In this document: positions 1 through 8,024 of the stretch, in pieces
Numbering within the stretch: position 1 is the stretch's first letter
How the letters are laid out: each line of letters opens with the position of its first letter
The notes under the pieces: model-generated
The model's input: the letters and a program-made list of their open reading frames with translations, nothing else
What the model was told of the DNA's origin: nothing
The model's database searches: none
Source: Hyphomicrobiales bacterium
Lineage (GTDB): Bacteria; Pseudomonadota; Alphaproteobacteria; Rhizobiales; Aestuariivirgaceae
NCBI GenBank assembly: GCA_025359045.1
Contig: JANYHN010000051.1
Location: forward strand, 42,959 to 106,958
Direction: 5' to 3'
Length of the DNA stretch: 64,000 nt
Translations under genes and position numbers: made by a program

Positions 1-74
1 GGATCTGGTTCAATGGCCGCCTCGGCTTTCAACTGCTCTGCAGCGGTTAAAAAACTATGATTGAGGGAATTCAT
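1..74 (-). CDS. bchX: BchX N-terminus, partial: chlorophyllide a reductase iron protein
   Basis: Only the first 24 or so codons are present; the gene runs off the left edge. The reading begins MNSLNHSFLTAAEQL and ends in an acidic stretch (EAAIEPDP), which resembles the leader that precedes the P-loop of BchX. The ATG overlaps the bchC stop in an ATGA motif (71-74), so the two are translationally coupled. BchX would be the NifH-like, ATP-dependent reductase of the BchXYZ complex that reduces ring B of chlorophyllide a. The assignment rests mainly on position directly after bchC, as in the bchCXYZ order of purple bacteria; the visible sequence alone is too short to prove it. Confidence 0.7.
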   Translation of the reverse strand, partial: MNSLNHSFLTAAEQLKAEAAIEPD

Positions 75-1003
75 TGAAACGTTCTCCAATCAAGCACCAT
101 CTTCAAGCACTCGGTATTTCTAAATGCAGTGTCATAAGCTGAAGCAGCCTGAGAGGCTGCGTTACGATGAGTGATTATCCCGTCAAGTGAGAGCTTTCCG
201 CTCAAAACCAATTCCACTGCCGTTTGCAAATCCTTTGGCTCCCATTGCGCAGCGATGCGAATTGAAGCTTCCCGCATAAAAGCAGGTGGAAAAATGAAAT
301 GCAGCGGTTCAGAATAAAAGCCCGCCAAGATAATTTCACCATGGCGGGCCAAATGCATCATGGAAACGTCTAAAATATTGGTGTCGCCACTGGCATCAAC
401 AATACAGGCGTAATCCTTACGTGTGTCTGCTGCGGGATCAATGACACAATATTCCGTCACGCCATTGCGACGCTCGGCATTCATCTCCCAAACTGTCGGC
501 GTGCCACCCAAAGCTTGAGTGATCCGTGCGATCAAGCGTCCAACAACGCCATGCCCGATGATGAGCTCCGGCAATTTACCTAACACGACGGCATGATGTG
601 CAGTTGCAGCTAAAGCCAATAACGTTCCGTTCTCACCAATAGATTCGTCAATCTTGGTAAGTTTGGTCGGGGCAATTGCGATGCGGCTAGCAGCACCACC
701 AAACAGCCCGCGAACAGCACCATAGCAACTGGCACCGGGCACAAAAACCAAATCACCTTCAGAAAAGCCTGAATTCGAAGGAGCATTGGCGACCCGAGCA
801 ACAGTTTCATAGCCAGGCACCAATGGATAACCCATTCCCGGAAAGGTCGGCATGTCACCGGTCCAGAGCAAGCGCTCCGTACCGGTGCTGATGCCGCTAA
901 AGTTCACATCCACGATGGCGTGGGGTCCATCGGGCGGAACCAACGGGAGGGACTGGAGCGCGAGACGACCGGGAGACGTAAAAACGACAGCTGTAGTATT
1001 CAT
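71..1003 (-). CDS. bchC: BchC: bacteriochlorophyllide a dehydrogenase
   Basis: Predicted 310-residue medium-chain dehydrogenase that oxidises the 3-hydroxyethyl group of the bacteriochlorophyllide precursor to the 3-acetyl group, a late step of bacteriochlorophyll a synthesis. It has a GroES-like N-terminal half (PGMGYPLVPGYETVARV) and a shortened nucleotide-binding half (IIGHGVVGRLIARI). I start at the ATG at 1003 because GGGAGGGAG lies just upstream; the reading frame is open 12 codons further, without a ribosome site. It lies downstream of crtF and two TGT-N12-ACA operators and overlaps bchX by 4 bases. The family match is clear from overall sequence and context. Confidence 0.93.
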   Translation of the reverse strand: MNTTAVVFTSPGRLALQSLPLVPPDGPHAIVDVNFSGISTGTERLLWTGDMPTFPGMGYPLVPGYETVARVANAPSNSGFSEGDLVFVPGASCYGAVRGLFGGAASRIAIAPTKLTKIDESIGENGTLLALAATAHHAVVLGKLPELIIGHGVVGRLIARITQALGGTPTVWEMNAERRNGVTEYCVIDPAADTRKDYACIVDASGDTNILDVSMMHLARHGEIILAGFYSEPLHFIFPPAFMREASIRIAAQWEPKDLQTAVELVLSGKLSLDGIITHRNAASQAASAYDTAFRNTECLKMVLDWRTFQ

Positions 1004-1058
1004 CTCGCTCCCTCCCTTCCCCTTAAAGTCTTGTGTCACGTTTTCGGACTACTTAATG

Positions 1059-1076
1059 TGTAAGCTTAACTTGACA
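1059..1076. promoter_or_regulatory. PpsR/CrtJ-type operator 1 upstream of bchC
   Basis: Perfect TGT-N12-ACA (TGTAAGCTTAACTTGACA), the established binding motif of the redox and light repressor PpsR/CrtJ. It lies 56 bases upstream of the bchC start and 8 bases from a second copy, a tandem arrangement known from the bchC promoter of Rhodobacter. Confidence 0.85.
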
Positions 1077-1084
1077 CTTTTAAA

Positions 1085-1102
1085 TGTCAATTGCTTTTTA
1101 CA
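1085..1102. promoter_or_regulatory. PpsR/CrtJ-type operator 2 upstream of bchC
   Basis: Second perfect TGT-N12-ACA (TGTCAATTGCTTTTTACA), 8 bases from the first. It almost touches the crtF stop codon, so bchC probably has its own repressible promoter in addition to read-through from crtEF. Confidence 0.85.
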
Positions 1103-1109
1103 GTTTTTG

Positions 1110-2186
1110 TCAGATTGTGTGCAAAGTCATCAAGCCTGTAATAAGGGGTAAGCTCGTCGTCCAGACTTTGGGACGGCCAAAACCCGCCTTTGCAGCGAGT
1201 TCTGCGATTTCTCTGGGGGTTCTTGTGCGCCCCTGACCCATGGCCGTGAAATAGAGGTTGAAATACGCATCAGTTACCGACGCGTTGGCGACGTTGCCAG
1301 CGAAGGGCTCGGCAATCAGCAAAGTAGTATGAGTCGAGCAAACCGACCTGATATTGCGCAAAGTTGCTAGAATCAGATCATCGTCATGGTCATGCACCAC
1401 CCGCACCAACGAAATCAAATCCATGCCTTGCGGCAAACCATCGCGTCGAAAATCGCCTGCATGTAGAAACAGTTTAGGCGACTTTGAACTTTCTTCGGCC
1501 AAACTGATGACGCCTTGCAGGTCGAAAAGATGGAGCGCAAGCTGCGGATTTTCTCGGCCGACCGCCCGCAAAAACGCACCTGAGCCTCCCCCGACATCGA
1601 GAATATTTTTGTGTTTTTTGAAATTATAAGAACCCAATATCTGTTGAGACACGGCCTCTTGTGATGCTGCCATCAACTCTGAGTAACGTTGCTTGTCCGA
1701 TTCGCCGTCTTCATAAGTCCAATAGCTGCGCAAACCGTTCGGCACAGACTGGCCTTTCAGCAGTGCAACAGGGTCTTCCAAATCGCGATAAAAATATTTG
1801 TGATGCTCGACAAACCGCATGATCCACGGCTGTGCCAGAAGTGCTGCGCCGTGGGGGCCAAGAATTACTTGTTTTTTGTCCCACTCCAAAATATCCAAAG
1901 CAACAGCAGCGCGCACCAAAATGTCGGTCTTGGTTTCTGTCAGCCCAATCTTGAATCCAAGCTGTTCAGAAGAAATTCCATTCTGCCCTACATACTCCAA
2001 CACGCGCAGTAATACGCAAGCATACAGCACTTGCGAATATGAAAAACCCGCCAAAAGATTGAATAATTCGCGCGATTTGGCTCTCGCAACTGGGCGCGTC
2101 AAAGGGAAACGCTGGGCAAAAGCTAAAAATTTCGGGTCAGCGAGTAGCCGGTTTCGAAAGCGGAGGAAAAAACTAGGCGGCGCCAC
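1110..2186 (-). CDS. crtF: CrtF: hydroxyneurosporene O-methyltransferase
   Basis: 358-residue S-adenosylmethionine-dependent methyltransferase that O-methylates the 1-hydroxy group of acyclic carotenoids in the spheroidene/spirilloxanthin branch. An N-terminal winged-helix-like dimerisation part is followed by the SAM motif (ILDVGGGSGAF, about residue 196) and a VRVVHDHDDD segment holding the likely catalytic histidine. The predicted start is GTG at 2186, overlapping the crtE stop by 14 bases; no good Shine-Dalgarno is seen, so coupling to crtE is likely. The gene order crtE-crtF-bchC-bchX matches the classical purple-bacterial superoperon. Confidence 0.92.
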   Translation of the reverse strand: MAPPSFFLRFRNRLLADPKFLAFAQRFPLTRPVARAKSRELFNLLAGFSYSQVLYACVLLRVLEYVGQNGISSEQLGFKIGLTETKTDILVRAAVALDILEWDKKQVILGPHGAALLAQPWIMRFVEHHKYFYRDLEDPVALLKGQSVPNGLRSYWTYEDGESDKQRYSELMAASQEAVSQQILGSYNFKKHKNILDVGGGSGAFLRAVGRENPQLALHLFDLQGVISLAEESSKSPKLFLHAGDFRRDGLPQGMDLISLVRVVHDHDDDLILATLRNIRSVCSTHTTLLIAEPFAGNVANASVTDAYFNLYFTAMGQGRTRTPREIAELAAKAGFGRPKVWTTSLPLITGLMTLHTI

Positions 2187-3018
2187 GGTGAAGCTGTTTT
2201 GGCACCATGGAACGAGACACAGCTACAATTTGCTGGCCCAGTGCAGAGCGACCTGGACAATCAGGAATGCTACCAACAACACGGGCAAGCAAATTATCTA
2301 AATGTTGCACTGCGCCATCAAATCCAAGTGTTGAAACCATGTTGGGTAAACCGTGGGCTGCGTCTTGGCCCGTTGGCTTACCAATTTCTCCAGAAACGCC
2401 CGCAACATCGCGTAGATCGTCAGCAACTTGAAAGGCTTCACCAATGAGCATTCCCAAATTTCTCCATGGTTGAGGGTCGCGGCCTGAAGTGACGGCACCC
2501 ACCATTGTGCAAGCTGCAAACAAGGCACCTGTTTTGGCGCGCTGATAATTTACTAAGTCCATACTATCTTCACATTCCCACGCTTGGCCAGCACAAATGC
2601 CATGAGGCGCACTGGCGGCTTGAGCCACGATGCGGGTGATCTGCGGGAAGTTTGCGGTTGCGGCGAAGGCTTCAACAATCAGCGCATCACCTGCCAGAAC
2701 TGCAAGCCGTTCACCAAATTCGACATGCACCGAAGGTTTTCCACGCCGGTAAGCTGCGCCATCAAAACAGGGCAAATCGTCATGCACAAGTGAGGCACAA
2801 TGAAGAAGCTCAATTGCGCAAGCTCCTGCCATCGTAGCGACAGGATCGGCACTGCCACAGGCATAAGCTACAGCTTGCAATAGTTTTGGCCGAATGCGTG
2901 CGCCACCCGGAAAGACGGCGTAATGCAAAGCGCTGGCAAATTTCGGTGGACAGTCGGGTGACAACGCCCCACTCAGCGCAGCAGATAAAGCCCGTTCTAT
3001 GGGATTTTCGCTGTCCAT
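2173..3018 (-). CDS. crtE: CrtE: geranylgeranyl diphosphate synthase
   Basis: 281-residue trans-prenyltransferase that supplies geranylgeranyl diphosphate for both carotenoids and the bacteriochlorophyll phytyl tail. The first aspartate-rich motif is DDLPCFD and the second is DDLRDV; GARIRPKLL is the conserved substrate-binding stretch. I use the ATG at 3018 because GGGGAG sits 9 bases upstream; the frame is open to 3084 but those codons run into the operator region. It is divergent from crtD across an 88-base spacer that holds one PpsR-type palindrome. Confidence 0.93.
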   Translation of the reverse strand: MDSENPIERALSAALSGALSPDCPPKFASALHYAVFPGGARIRPKLLQAVAYACGSADPVATMAGACAIELLHCASLVHDDLPCFDGAAYRRGKPSVHVEFGERLAVLAGDALIVEAFAATANFPQITRIVAQAASAPHGICAGQAWECEDSMDLVNYQRAKTGALFAACTMVGAVTSGRDPQPWRNLGMLIGEAFQVADDLRDVAGVSGEIGKPTGQDAAHGLPNMVSTLGFDGAVQHLDNLLARVVGSIPDCPGRSALGQQIVAVSRSMVPKQLHRGAA

Positions 3019-3063
3019 CTGTGGCATCTCCCCATATCGACAATTGTTATTGTCTTGTTTAAC

Positions 3064-3081
3064 TGTCAACATAAGCTGACA
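3064..3081. promoter_or_regulatory. PpsR/CrtJ-type operator between crtE and crtD
   Basis: TGTCAACATAAGCTGACA is a perfect TGT-N12-ACA site, symmetrical over TGTCA/TGACA. It sits 46 bases upstream of crtE and 26 bases upstream of the crtD ATG, so one bound repressor could close both divergent promoters. Confidence 0.88.
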
Positions 3082-3106
3082 CATTTAATGAGCTTTGGCA
3101 ATCACT

Positions 3107-4528
3107 ATGGCAACGGTTATAATTGGAGCAGGCGCTGGTGGCCTAGCGGCGGCCATAGCTCTCGCCGCACAAGGCCAGCAGGTGAAGGTATTGGAGTCTC
3201 AAGCCGGGCCCGGCGGCAAGATGCTTCCTGTCCGAGTTGGCGATACACAGTTCGATAGTGGCCCAACAGTGCTGACAATGCGGTGGGTCTTTGAGGAATT
3301 GTTCGAATGTGCGGGGGACAGTCTCGAATCCCATCTCAAACTACTGCCCTTACAAACATTGGCGCGGCACTATTGGTCAAAAGGCCAAACATTGGACATT
3401 TTTGCAGACCCGCAGCAAACCATCGATGCCATTGGCCATTTTGCAGGGCTTGCCGAAGCAGAAAGCTACCGAGCCTTCGCCGCTGATTGCAGCCGCATTC
3501 ATCAATCCCTGTTGACGCCATTTCTTAGAGGCCAGCGCCCAACACCTTGGGGCTTGGCGGCATCAATGCCGCTGCGAGATCTGCTCGTCATCAATCCCTT
3601 TGAAACCTATTGGCACGCATTAGGGCGTTATTTTAAAGACCCGCGCTTGCAGCAATTGTTTGGTCGCTATGCAACATATTGCGGCTCATCGCCATTTAAA
3701 GCACCAGCCACTTTAATGCTGGTCGCTGATGTTGAAGCATCTGGTGTTTGGCGGGTAGAAGGCGGTATGGCAGCTTTGTCTAATGCGCTTTATGACCGCG
3801 CCATAAAATTGGGTGTAGAGTTTCATTTCGACTGCGCAGCAGAGCGCATTGAGTTCACTAATGCGCGGGTGAGTGCTGTGATTGATCAGAATGGCTTACG
3901 TAATGCGTGTTCATCAGTTATCATCAATGCTGATAGTGCTGCAGTCGCAGCAGGGTTATTTGGTAGAGATGTTCAACACGCATGCCCCAAACCGGCGGCC
4001 AAAGAACGGTCCCTTTCAGCCATCACGTGGTGCGCGGTGACCGAAGACATCGGGGTTCCGCTCGCACACCACACAGTATTTTTCTCAGATGACTATAAAA
4101 CTGAATTTATGGAACTGCAGCAAGGGTCAGCAGTTGACCCGACAGTTTACGTGTGTGATCAAGGACAGGGGCGGAAACTGCTCCTGATCAATGCACCCGC
4201 TAACGCACAAAGCCCGCCAGCCGATGTTGAAGAAGCAATGCTGAGACGCTTATCGAAAAGTGGCCTAACGATGAGTGCCAAAACCATGTTTCGTCGCGGG
4301 CCACAAGATTTCGCAATGCTTTACCCCGCCAGTTCTGGTGCACTTTATGGAAGGGCCTCTCACGGATGGTTATCGACATTTCAAAGACCGAAAGCCCGCA
4401 CAAAAATTCCAGGACTTTATCTGGCGGGCGGCACAACTCATCCGGGGCCGGGCGTGCCAATGGCAGCCCTGGCCGGCATGAGGGCAGCGGAGGCGCTGTT
4501 ACAAGACCGCGCTTTAATGCTCCCGTAG
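3107..4528 (+). CDS. crtD: CrtD: methoxyneurosporene (1-hydroxycarotenoid 3,4-) desaturase
   Basis: 473-residue FAD-dependent desaturase of the CrtI family. The Rossmann motif VIIGAGAGGLAAA is at the N-terminus, and the family's C-terminal signature LYLAGGTTHPGPGVPMAA is near the end. It introduces the 3,4 double bond into acyclic hydroxylated or methoxylated carotenoids. I call it CrtD rather than CrtI because it is paired with crtC, is divergent from crtE, and a separate crtI-crtB pair is present at 6.5-8 kb. A TTG start at 3095 is possible, but the ATG at 3107 places the FAD motif at the usual distance. It overlaps crtC. Confidence 0.88.
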   Translation: MATVIIGAGAGGLAAAIALAAQGQQVKVLESQAGPGGKMLPVRVGDTQFDSGPTVLTMRWVFEELFECAGDSLESHLKLLPLQTLARHYWSKGQTLDIFADPQQTIDAIGHFAGLAEAESYRAFAADCSRIHQSLLTPFLRGQRPTPWGLAASMPLRDLLVINPFETYWHALGRYFKDPRLQQLFGRYATYCGSSPFKAPATLMLVADVEASGVWRVEGGMAALSNALYDRAIKLGVEFHFDCAAERIEFTNARVSAVIDQNGLRNACSSVIINADSAAVAAGLFGRDVQHACPKPAAKERSLSAITWCAVTEDIGVPLAHHTVFFSDDYKTEFMELQQGSAVDPTVYVCDQGQGRKLLLINAPANAQSPPADVEEAMLRRLSKSGLTMSAKTMFRRGPQDFAMLYPASSGALYGRASHGWLSTFQRPKARTKIPGLYLAGGTTHPGPGVPMAALAGMRAAEALLQDRALMLP

Positions 4529-5418
4529 ATCCGGGCGGTTATCGCTGGTGGTATGTTGATGCGCTCAGCGATGATGCACTGCATGGGCTGACTATTATTG
4601 GCTTTGTTGGAAGTGTTTTTTCGCCCTACTACAAACACGCGCGCAAAAACTTGAAAGGTGATCCTGAAAATCATTGTGCACTCAATGTTGCGCTTTATGG
4701 CGGCAAACGTCGCTGGGCCATGACGGAGCGCGGCGCAAGGCACGTTATGCGCGACGAAAACAAATTTGAGATTGGACCTTCGTCGATGGCTTGGGATGGG
4801 GACGATCTCATCATTGAGATCGATGAACGCTGCATACCCCTGCCCTTTGCTTTACGCGGTCGCGTACGACTGACACCCGGTCAATGCTATGACAAACCCG
4901 TTCTGCTTAATACTCAAAACAAGCATTTTTGGCAGGCCGTCGCACCTCAGGCCCGCGTGACGGTCGAGTTTGAAAAACCAAACCTTAGATGGTCAGGATC
5001 GGCCTATCACGATATGAATTGGGGTGAAGAGCCCCTCGAAAAGGGCTTTAAAAAGTGGACTTGGTTGCGTGCCAAAACCTCGACAGGCACACAGGTAATT
5101 TATGATGTTGAACGCCGTGACGGTTCAAACTTTAGTTTTGGCTCCTGCTTCAAAGATGGCCTCACGATTGAACGAGTGGTTCCCCCTGCCCATGATTTGC
5201 GCAGTGGCTTTTGGAGTATGGCTCGCACTGTCCATTCTGAGGCAAAGCCGAGGCTTATCTCAACTCTTGAAGATACGCCTTTTTACACACGCAATCATGT
5301 GGAAATGACCTTGGATGGTGAGCTGTGTGAAGCGTATCACGAAAGCCTGTCGCTCGACCGTTTTGTCAACCCAATCGTGCAAATGATGCTGCCGTTTCGT
5401 ATGCCGAGGCGGACATGA
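4366..5418 (+). CDS. crtC: CrtC: acyclic carotenoid 1,2-hydratase
   Basis: Carotenoid 1,2-hydratase (hydroxyneurosporene synthase), which adds water to the terminal psi-end double bond; recognisable from GGYRWWYVDALSDD, LTIIGFVGSVFSPYY and the histidine- and tryptophan-rich YHDMNWGEEPL segment. The start is uncertain. The only in-frame ATG ahead of the conserved part is at 4366, deep inside crtD (163-base overlap); no ATG, GTG or TTG lies between it and the conserved RPRF segment near 4504. The real start may be this ATG or a rare ATT. The C-terminus ends 2 bases before the convergent small ORF. Confidence 0.87.
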   Translation: MVIDISKTESPHKNSRTLSGGRHNSSGAGRANGSPGRHEGSGGAVTRPRFNAPVDPGGYRWWYVDALSDDALHGLTIIGFVGSVFSPYYKHARKNLKGDPENHCALNVALYGGKRRWAMTERGARHVMRDENKFEIGPSSMAWDGDDLIIEIDERCIPLPFALRGRVRLTPGQCYDKPVLLNTQNKHFWQAVAPQARVTVEFEKPNLRWSGSAYHDMNWGEEPLEKGFKKWTWLRAKTSTGTQVIYDVERRDGSNFSFGSCFKDGLTIERVVPPAHDLRSGFWSMARTVHSEAKPRLISTLEDTPFYTRNHVEMTLDGELCEAYHESLSLDRFVNPIVQMMLPFRMPRRT

Positions 5419-5420
5419 CC

Positions 5421-5522
5421 TCAACGTCCCTTTTTCAATTTATATAACTCCCACAGACCCCAACCGACGCAAACAAAAAGGGTGAGCCCCATTTCGACGA
5501 GACCAAGCATATTGCCACTCAT
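5421..5522 (-). CDS. 33-residue single-helix membrane peptide coupled to crtB
   Basis: Unrecognised small ORF. Its ATG overlaps the crtB stop in an ATGA motif (5519-5522), the same coupling used at several other junctions of this operon. The product has a short polar start (MSGNM), a hydrophobic core (residues about 6-24: LGLVEMGLTLFVCVGWGLW) and a basic tail (YKLKKGR), so it looks like one transmembrane helix with a cytoplasmic positive end. It stops 2 bases from the convergent crtC end and fills the gap exactly. I do not know a function; a role at the carotenoid-enzyme membrane site is only a guess from position. Confidence 0.6.
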   Translation of the reverse strand: MSGNMLGLVEMGLTLFVCVGWGLWELYKLKKGR

Positions 5523-6478
5523 GACTTCCGTGCCTCTACAGCTATAAACATTTTCATCACCCAACCGATTTGTTCGTCGAAGCTTTTAGCTGTGGGGACG
5601 GGAGGTGGCATTTGCGCCACTGCATCCAGCAAAAATTGGCCTTCCGACAAACAGGGCTCGAAGTAGGGCTTGGGAAGCCACGGGGTTTGAGCAATGGCTT
5701 TTGCCACAAGAATCAATTTACGAAGCAGCGGTACCACTGCCCTACCCTTATGATTTTTAGCCGCTGCGCTGAGTCCGATTTCACGATAGAGCAACCGCGC
5801 AGCATTGATCGATGCGCGACAAGAGCGCGGCAATAAAGTTATTCCTGACGCAGCGCGTTTATAAATAGTTTCTGCCTCAAGCACCAAACGACTGGCCGCA
5901 TTGGCTTTGCTTTCGGTGATCCATTCCTGCGGCACATAGACCCGGCCCATCCTATCATCTTCCTCAATGTCTCGGGCGATATTGCTGAACTGCATTGCAA
6001 CCCCCAAGTCGATGGCCCGGGCCAATGCGCTTGGACTACGTTGCCCCATTAGCAGTGACATCATCACGCCGACTGTACCGGCAACCCTTACGCCATAAGA
6101 TGTAACATCCGACATCGTTTTATAATGCCGCCCACCGGCATCCCATGCGAAACCTTCGATCAAGGCATCCGGCACAGCACGCGGAATCGCATAGAGGCTG
6201 ACCACATCGGCAAAAGCGCGGTCAGTTGGATTATCAGATGGTGTTCCTGCGTAAATTAAATCAAGACGGATTGCCAATTGCTCAACGGCCGTTTGTGGCG
6301 TTTCAGCGTGGTCAACTAGATCATCGGCCATCCGGCAAAAACCATAGAGTGCGCGTGAATGTTGACGATACGAATTTGGAAGCAACAATGATGCCAAGTG
6401 AAAACTTTTAGATCCATGGCGAATCATTTGACGGCAGAGCGCCAAGTCTGCAGGGGTGGCAAATTCAGGCGTTAGCAT
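5519..6478 (-). CDS. crtB: CrtB: phytoene synthase
   Basis: 319-residue squalene/phytoene synthase that condenses two geranylgeranyl diphosphates to phytoene. The two aspartate-rich motifs are visible (RMADDLVDH and NIARDIEEDDRMGRVYVP). I start at the ATG at 6478 (MLTPEFATPADL), giving a 14-base overlap with crtI and a GAGG about 9 bases upstream. A longer frame reaches 6505 but adds only nonconserved residues. Co-transcribed with crtI upstream and with the small ORF downstream. Standard first committed step of the carotenoid pathway in this cluster. Confidence 0.95.
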   Translation of the reverse strand: MLTPEFATPADLALCRQMIRHGSKSFHLASLLLPNSYRQHSRALYGFCRMADDLVDHAETPQTAVEQLAIRLDLIYAGTPSDNPTDRAFADVVSLYAIPRAVPDALIEGFAWDAGGRHYKTMSDVTSYGVRVAGTVGVMMSLLMGQRSPSALARAIDLGVAMQFSNIARDIEEDDRMGRVYVPQEWITESKANAASRLVLEAETIYKRAASGITLLPRSCRASINAARLLYREIGLSAAAKNHKGRAVVPLLRKLILVAKAIAQTPWLPKPYFEPCLSEGQFLLDAVAQMPPPVPTAKSFDEQIGWVMKMFIAVEARKS

Positions 6479-7976
6479 GTAAAAAAGCCTCGGCTGAAGG
6501 AACAACCATATCTAGCACACGCGCTGTGGATAGAACACCTGGAACTCCAGCACCCGGATGCGTGCCAGCACCAACCAAAAACAGATTTTCAACTTCTTCA
6601 CTTTTGTTGTGCGGACGAAACCACGCACTTTGCGTCAACACAGGTTCGAGGCCGAATGCTGCACCTTTGTAAGACAGTAGGTCATGTTCAAAATTCAATG
6701 GAGTCATAACGCGCTGTGTCAGAATATGTTTTTCAAACCCGCGCAACATAGTCTCGTCCAAGCGTTTAGCAATTCGCTGGCGATAAGACTCGGCCATGCT
6801 CTTCCAATCTATTCCGGAGTCTTGATTTGGAACTGGCGACAGCACATAAAAACAATCACAACCAGCAGGAGCCAATGTAGGATCACTGGCTGTAGGTCGG
6901 TGCAGATATAAGCTCATGTCATCTGCGAGAGTTTTATTTTCAAAAATGTCTTCAATCAAACCTCGGTAACGAGGCCCCATCACAATCGTGTGGTGTGGCA
7001 CCGCTTCAAATTTTTGGTCCGTGCCAAAATACCAGACGAACAATGACATTGAATGCCTTGCACGCGCTAGTTTGCGTTTAGTCCAGCGCTTTTGAGCCCC
7101 CCCTGCAATGAGATTTGTATAAGTGTAAGCAGCGCACGCATTGGATATTACGATATCACTTTTTATTGTCTCACCAGAAGCAAGTTTCACACCAGTTGCA
7201 CGACCATGAACGGTCGTAATCTCTGCAACATCAGAATTGCAAGAAACACTGCCGCCTTGGCTTTCAATCAGTTTCACCATTGCTTGAACAATTGCACCAG
7301 TTCCTCCGATGGCGCAATGTACTCCAAATTGGCGCTCCAAATAGGCGATCATGCTGTAAACGCAGGTGGCCCTAAATGGATTGCCCCCCACAAACAGAGG
7401 GTGGAAACTCAATGCCATGCGCAGTTTTGGATGGCGTACATGCGAAGCGACATGTGCATGTACTGATTTCCATGCTTTGAGCTTTAACAGATCCGGCACG
7501 ATGGCGGCCATGCTGCCAACCGATTGAAATGGCACATGCCCCAATTGCTCAAAACCAATTTTATAAATCGCTTCGCTTTCGCGCATGAAATTTTCATAGC
7601 CCACAACATCAGATGGTGAAATGCGGGCAACTTCTTGGCGCATCAAGATTGGGTCTGTGCGATTAGTAAATGTATCGCCATCATCAAAACGGATGACGTA
7701 AAACGGATCGAGAGCTTTTAGTTTCACATCGTCATTAAAATTGCGGCCTGCAAACCGCCACAACTCCTCCAGAACGAAGGGTGCAGTTATAATTGTCGGG
7801 CCTGCGTCAAAAATAAAACCATCCTGTGTGAAAACTGTTGCTCGCCCGCCTGGCACCGCGAGTCGGTCTAAAACAGTTACGCGGTAACCGCGCGCGCCAA
7901 GCCTTATCGCCGCTGCTAGGCCACCAAGGCCAGCACCAACAACAATCGCATGTGGCGTGGTATTTGCTGTCAACAT
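6465..7976 (-). CDS. crtI: CrtI: phytoene desaturase
   Basis: 503-residue FAD-dependent desaturase converting phytoene to neurosporene or lycopene. The N-terminal dinucleotide motif is IVVGAGLGGLAAAIRLGARG and the C-terminal family signature is LFLVGAGTHPGAGVPGV. The ATG at 7976 is only 8 codons before the FAD motif, so no later start is possible. This ATG lies inside a PpsR-type palindrome, and I see no Shine-Dalgarno ahead of it, so translation may depend on coupling to the DUF3422 gene 48 bases upstream or on a leaderless message. The number of desaturation steps cannot be read from sequence. Confidence 0.94.
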   Translation of the reverse strand: MLTANTTPHAIVVGAGLGGLAAAIRLGARGYRVTVLDRLAVPGGRATVFTQDGFIFDAGPTIITAPFVLEELWRFAGRNFNDDVKLKALDPFYVIRFDDGDTFTNRTDPILMRQEVARISPSDVVGYENFMRESEAIYKIGFEQLGHVPFQSVGSMAAIVPDLLKLKAWKSVHAHVASHVRHPKLRMALSFHPLFVGGNPFRATCVYSMIAYLERQFGVHCAIGGTGAIVQAMVKLIESQGGSVSCNSDVAEITTVHGRATGVKLASGETIKSDIVISNACAAYTYTNLIAGGAQKRWTKRKLARARHSMSLFVWYFGTDQKFEAVPHHTIVMGPRYRGLIEDIFENKTLADDMSLYLHRPTASDPTLAPAGCDCFYVLSPVPNQDSGIDWKSMAESYRQRIAKRLDETMLRGFEKHILTQRVMTPLNFEHDLLSYKGAAFGLEPVLTQSAWFRPHNKSEEVENLFLVGAGTHPGAGVPGVLSTARVLDMVVPSAEAFLHANA

Positions 7977-7985
7977 TAAATGACA
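7968..7985. promoter_or_regulatory. PpsR/CrtJ-type operator overlapping the crtI start codon
   Basis: TGTCAACATTAAATGACA, a perfect TGT-N12-ACA palindrome. The crtI ATG (minus strand, 7974-7976) is inside it. Being mid-operon, it implies a separate crtIB promoter, or a roadblock to read-through from bchIDO when the repressor is bound. Confidence 0.82.
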
Positions 7986-8024
7986 GTAAAGACTGCAATT
8001 TTATTTGACGCAAGAGCTGCCATC

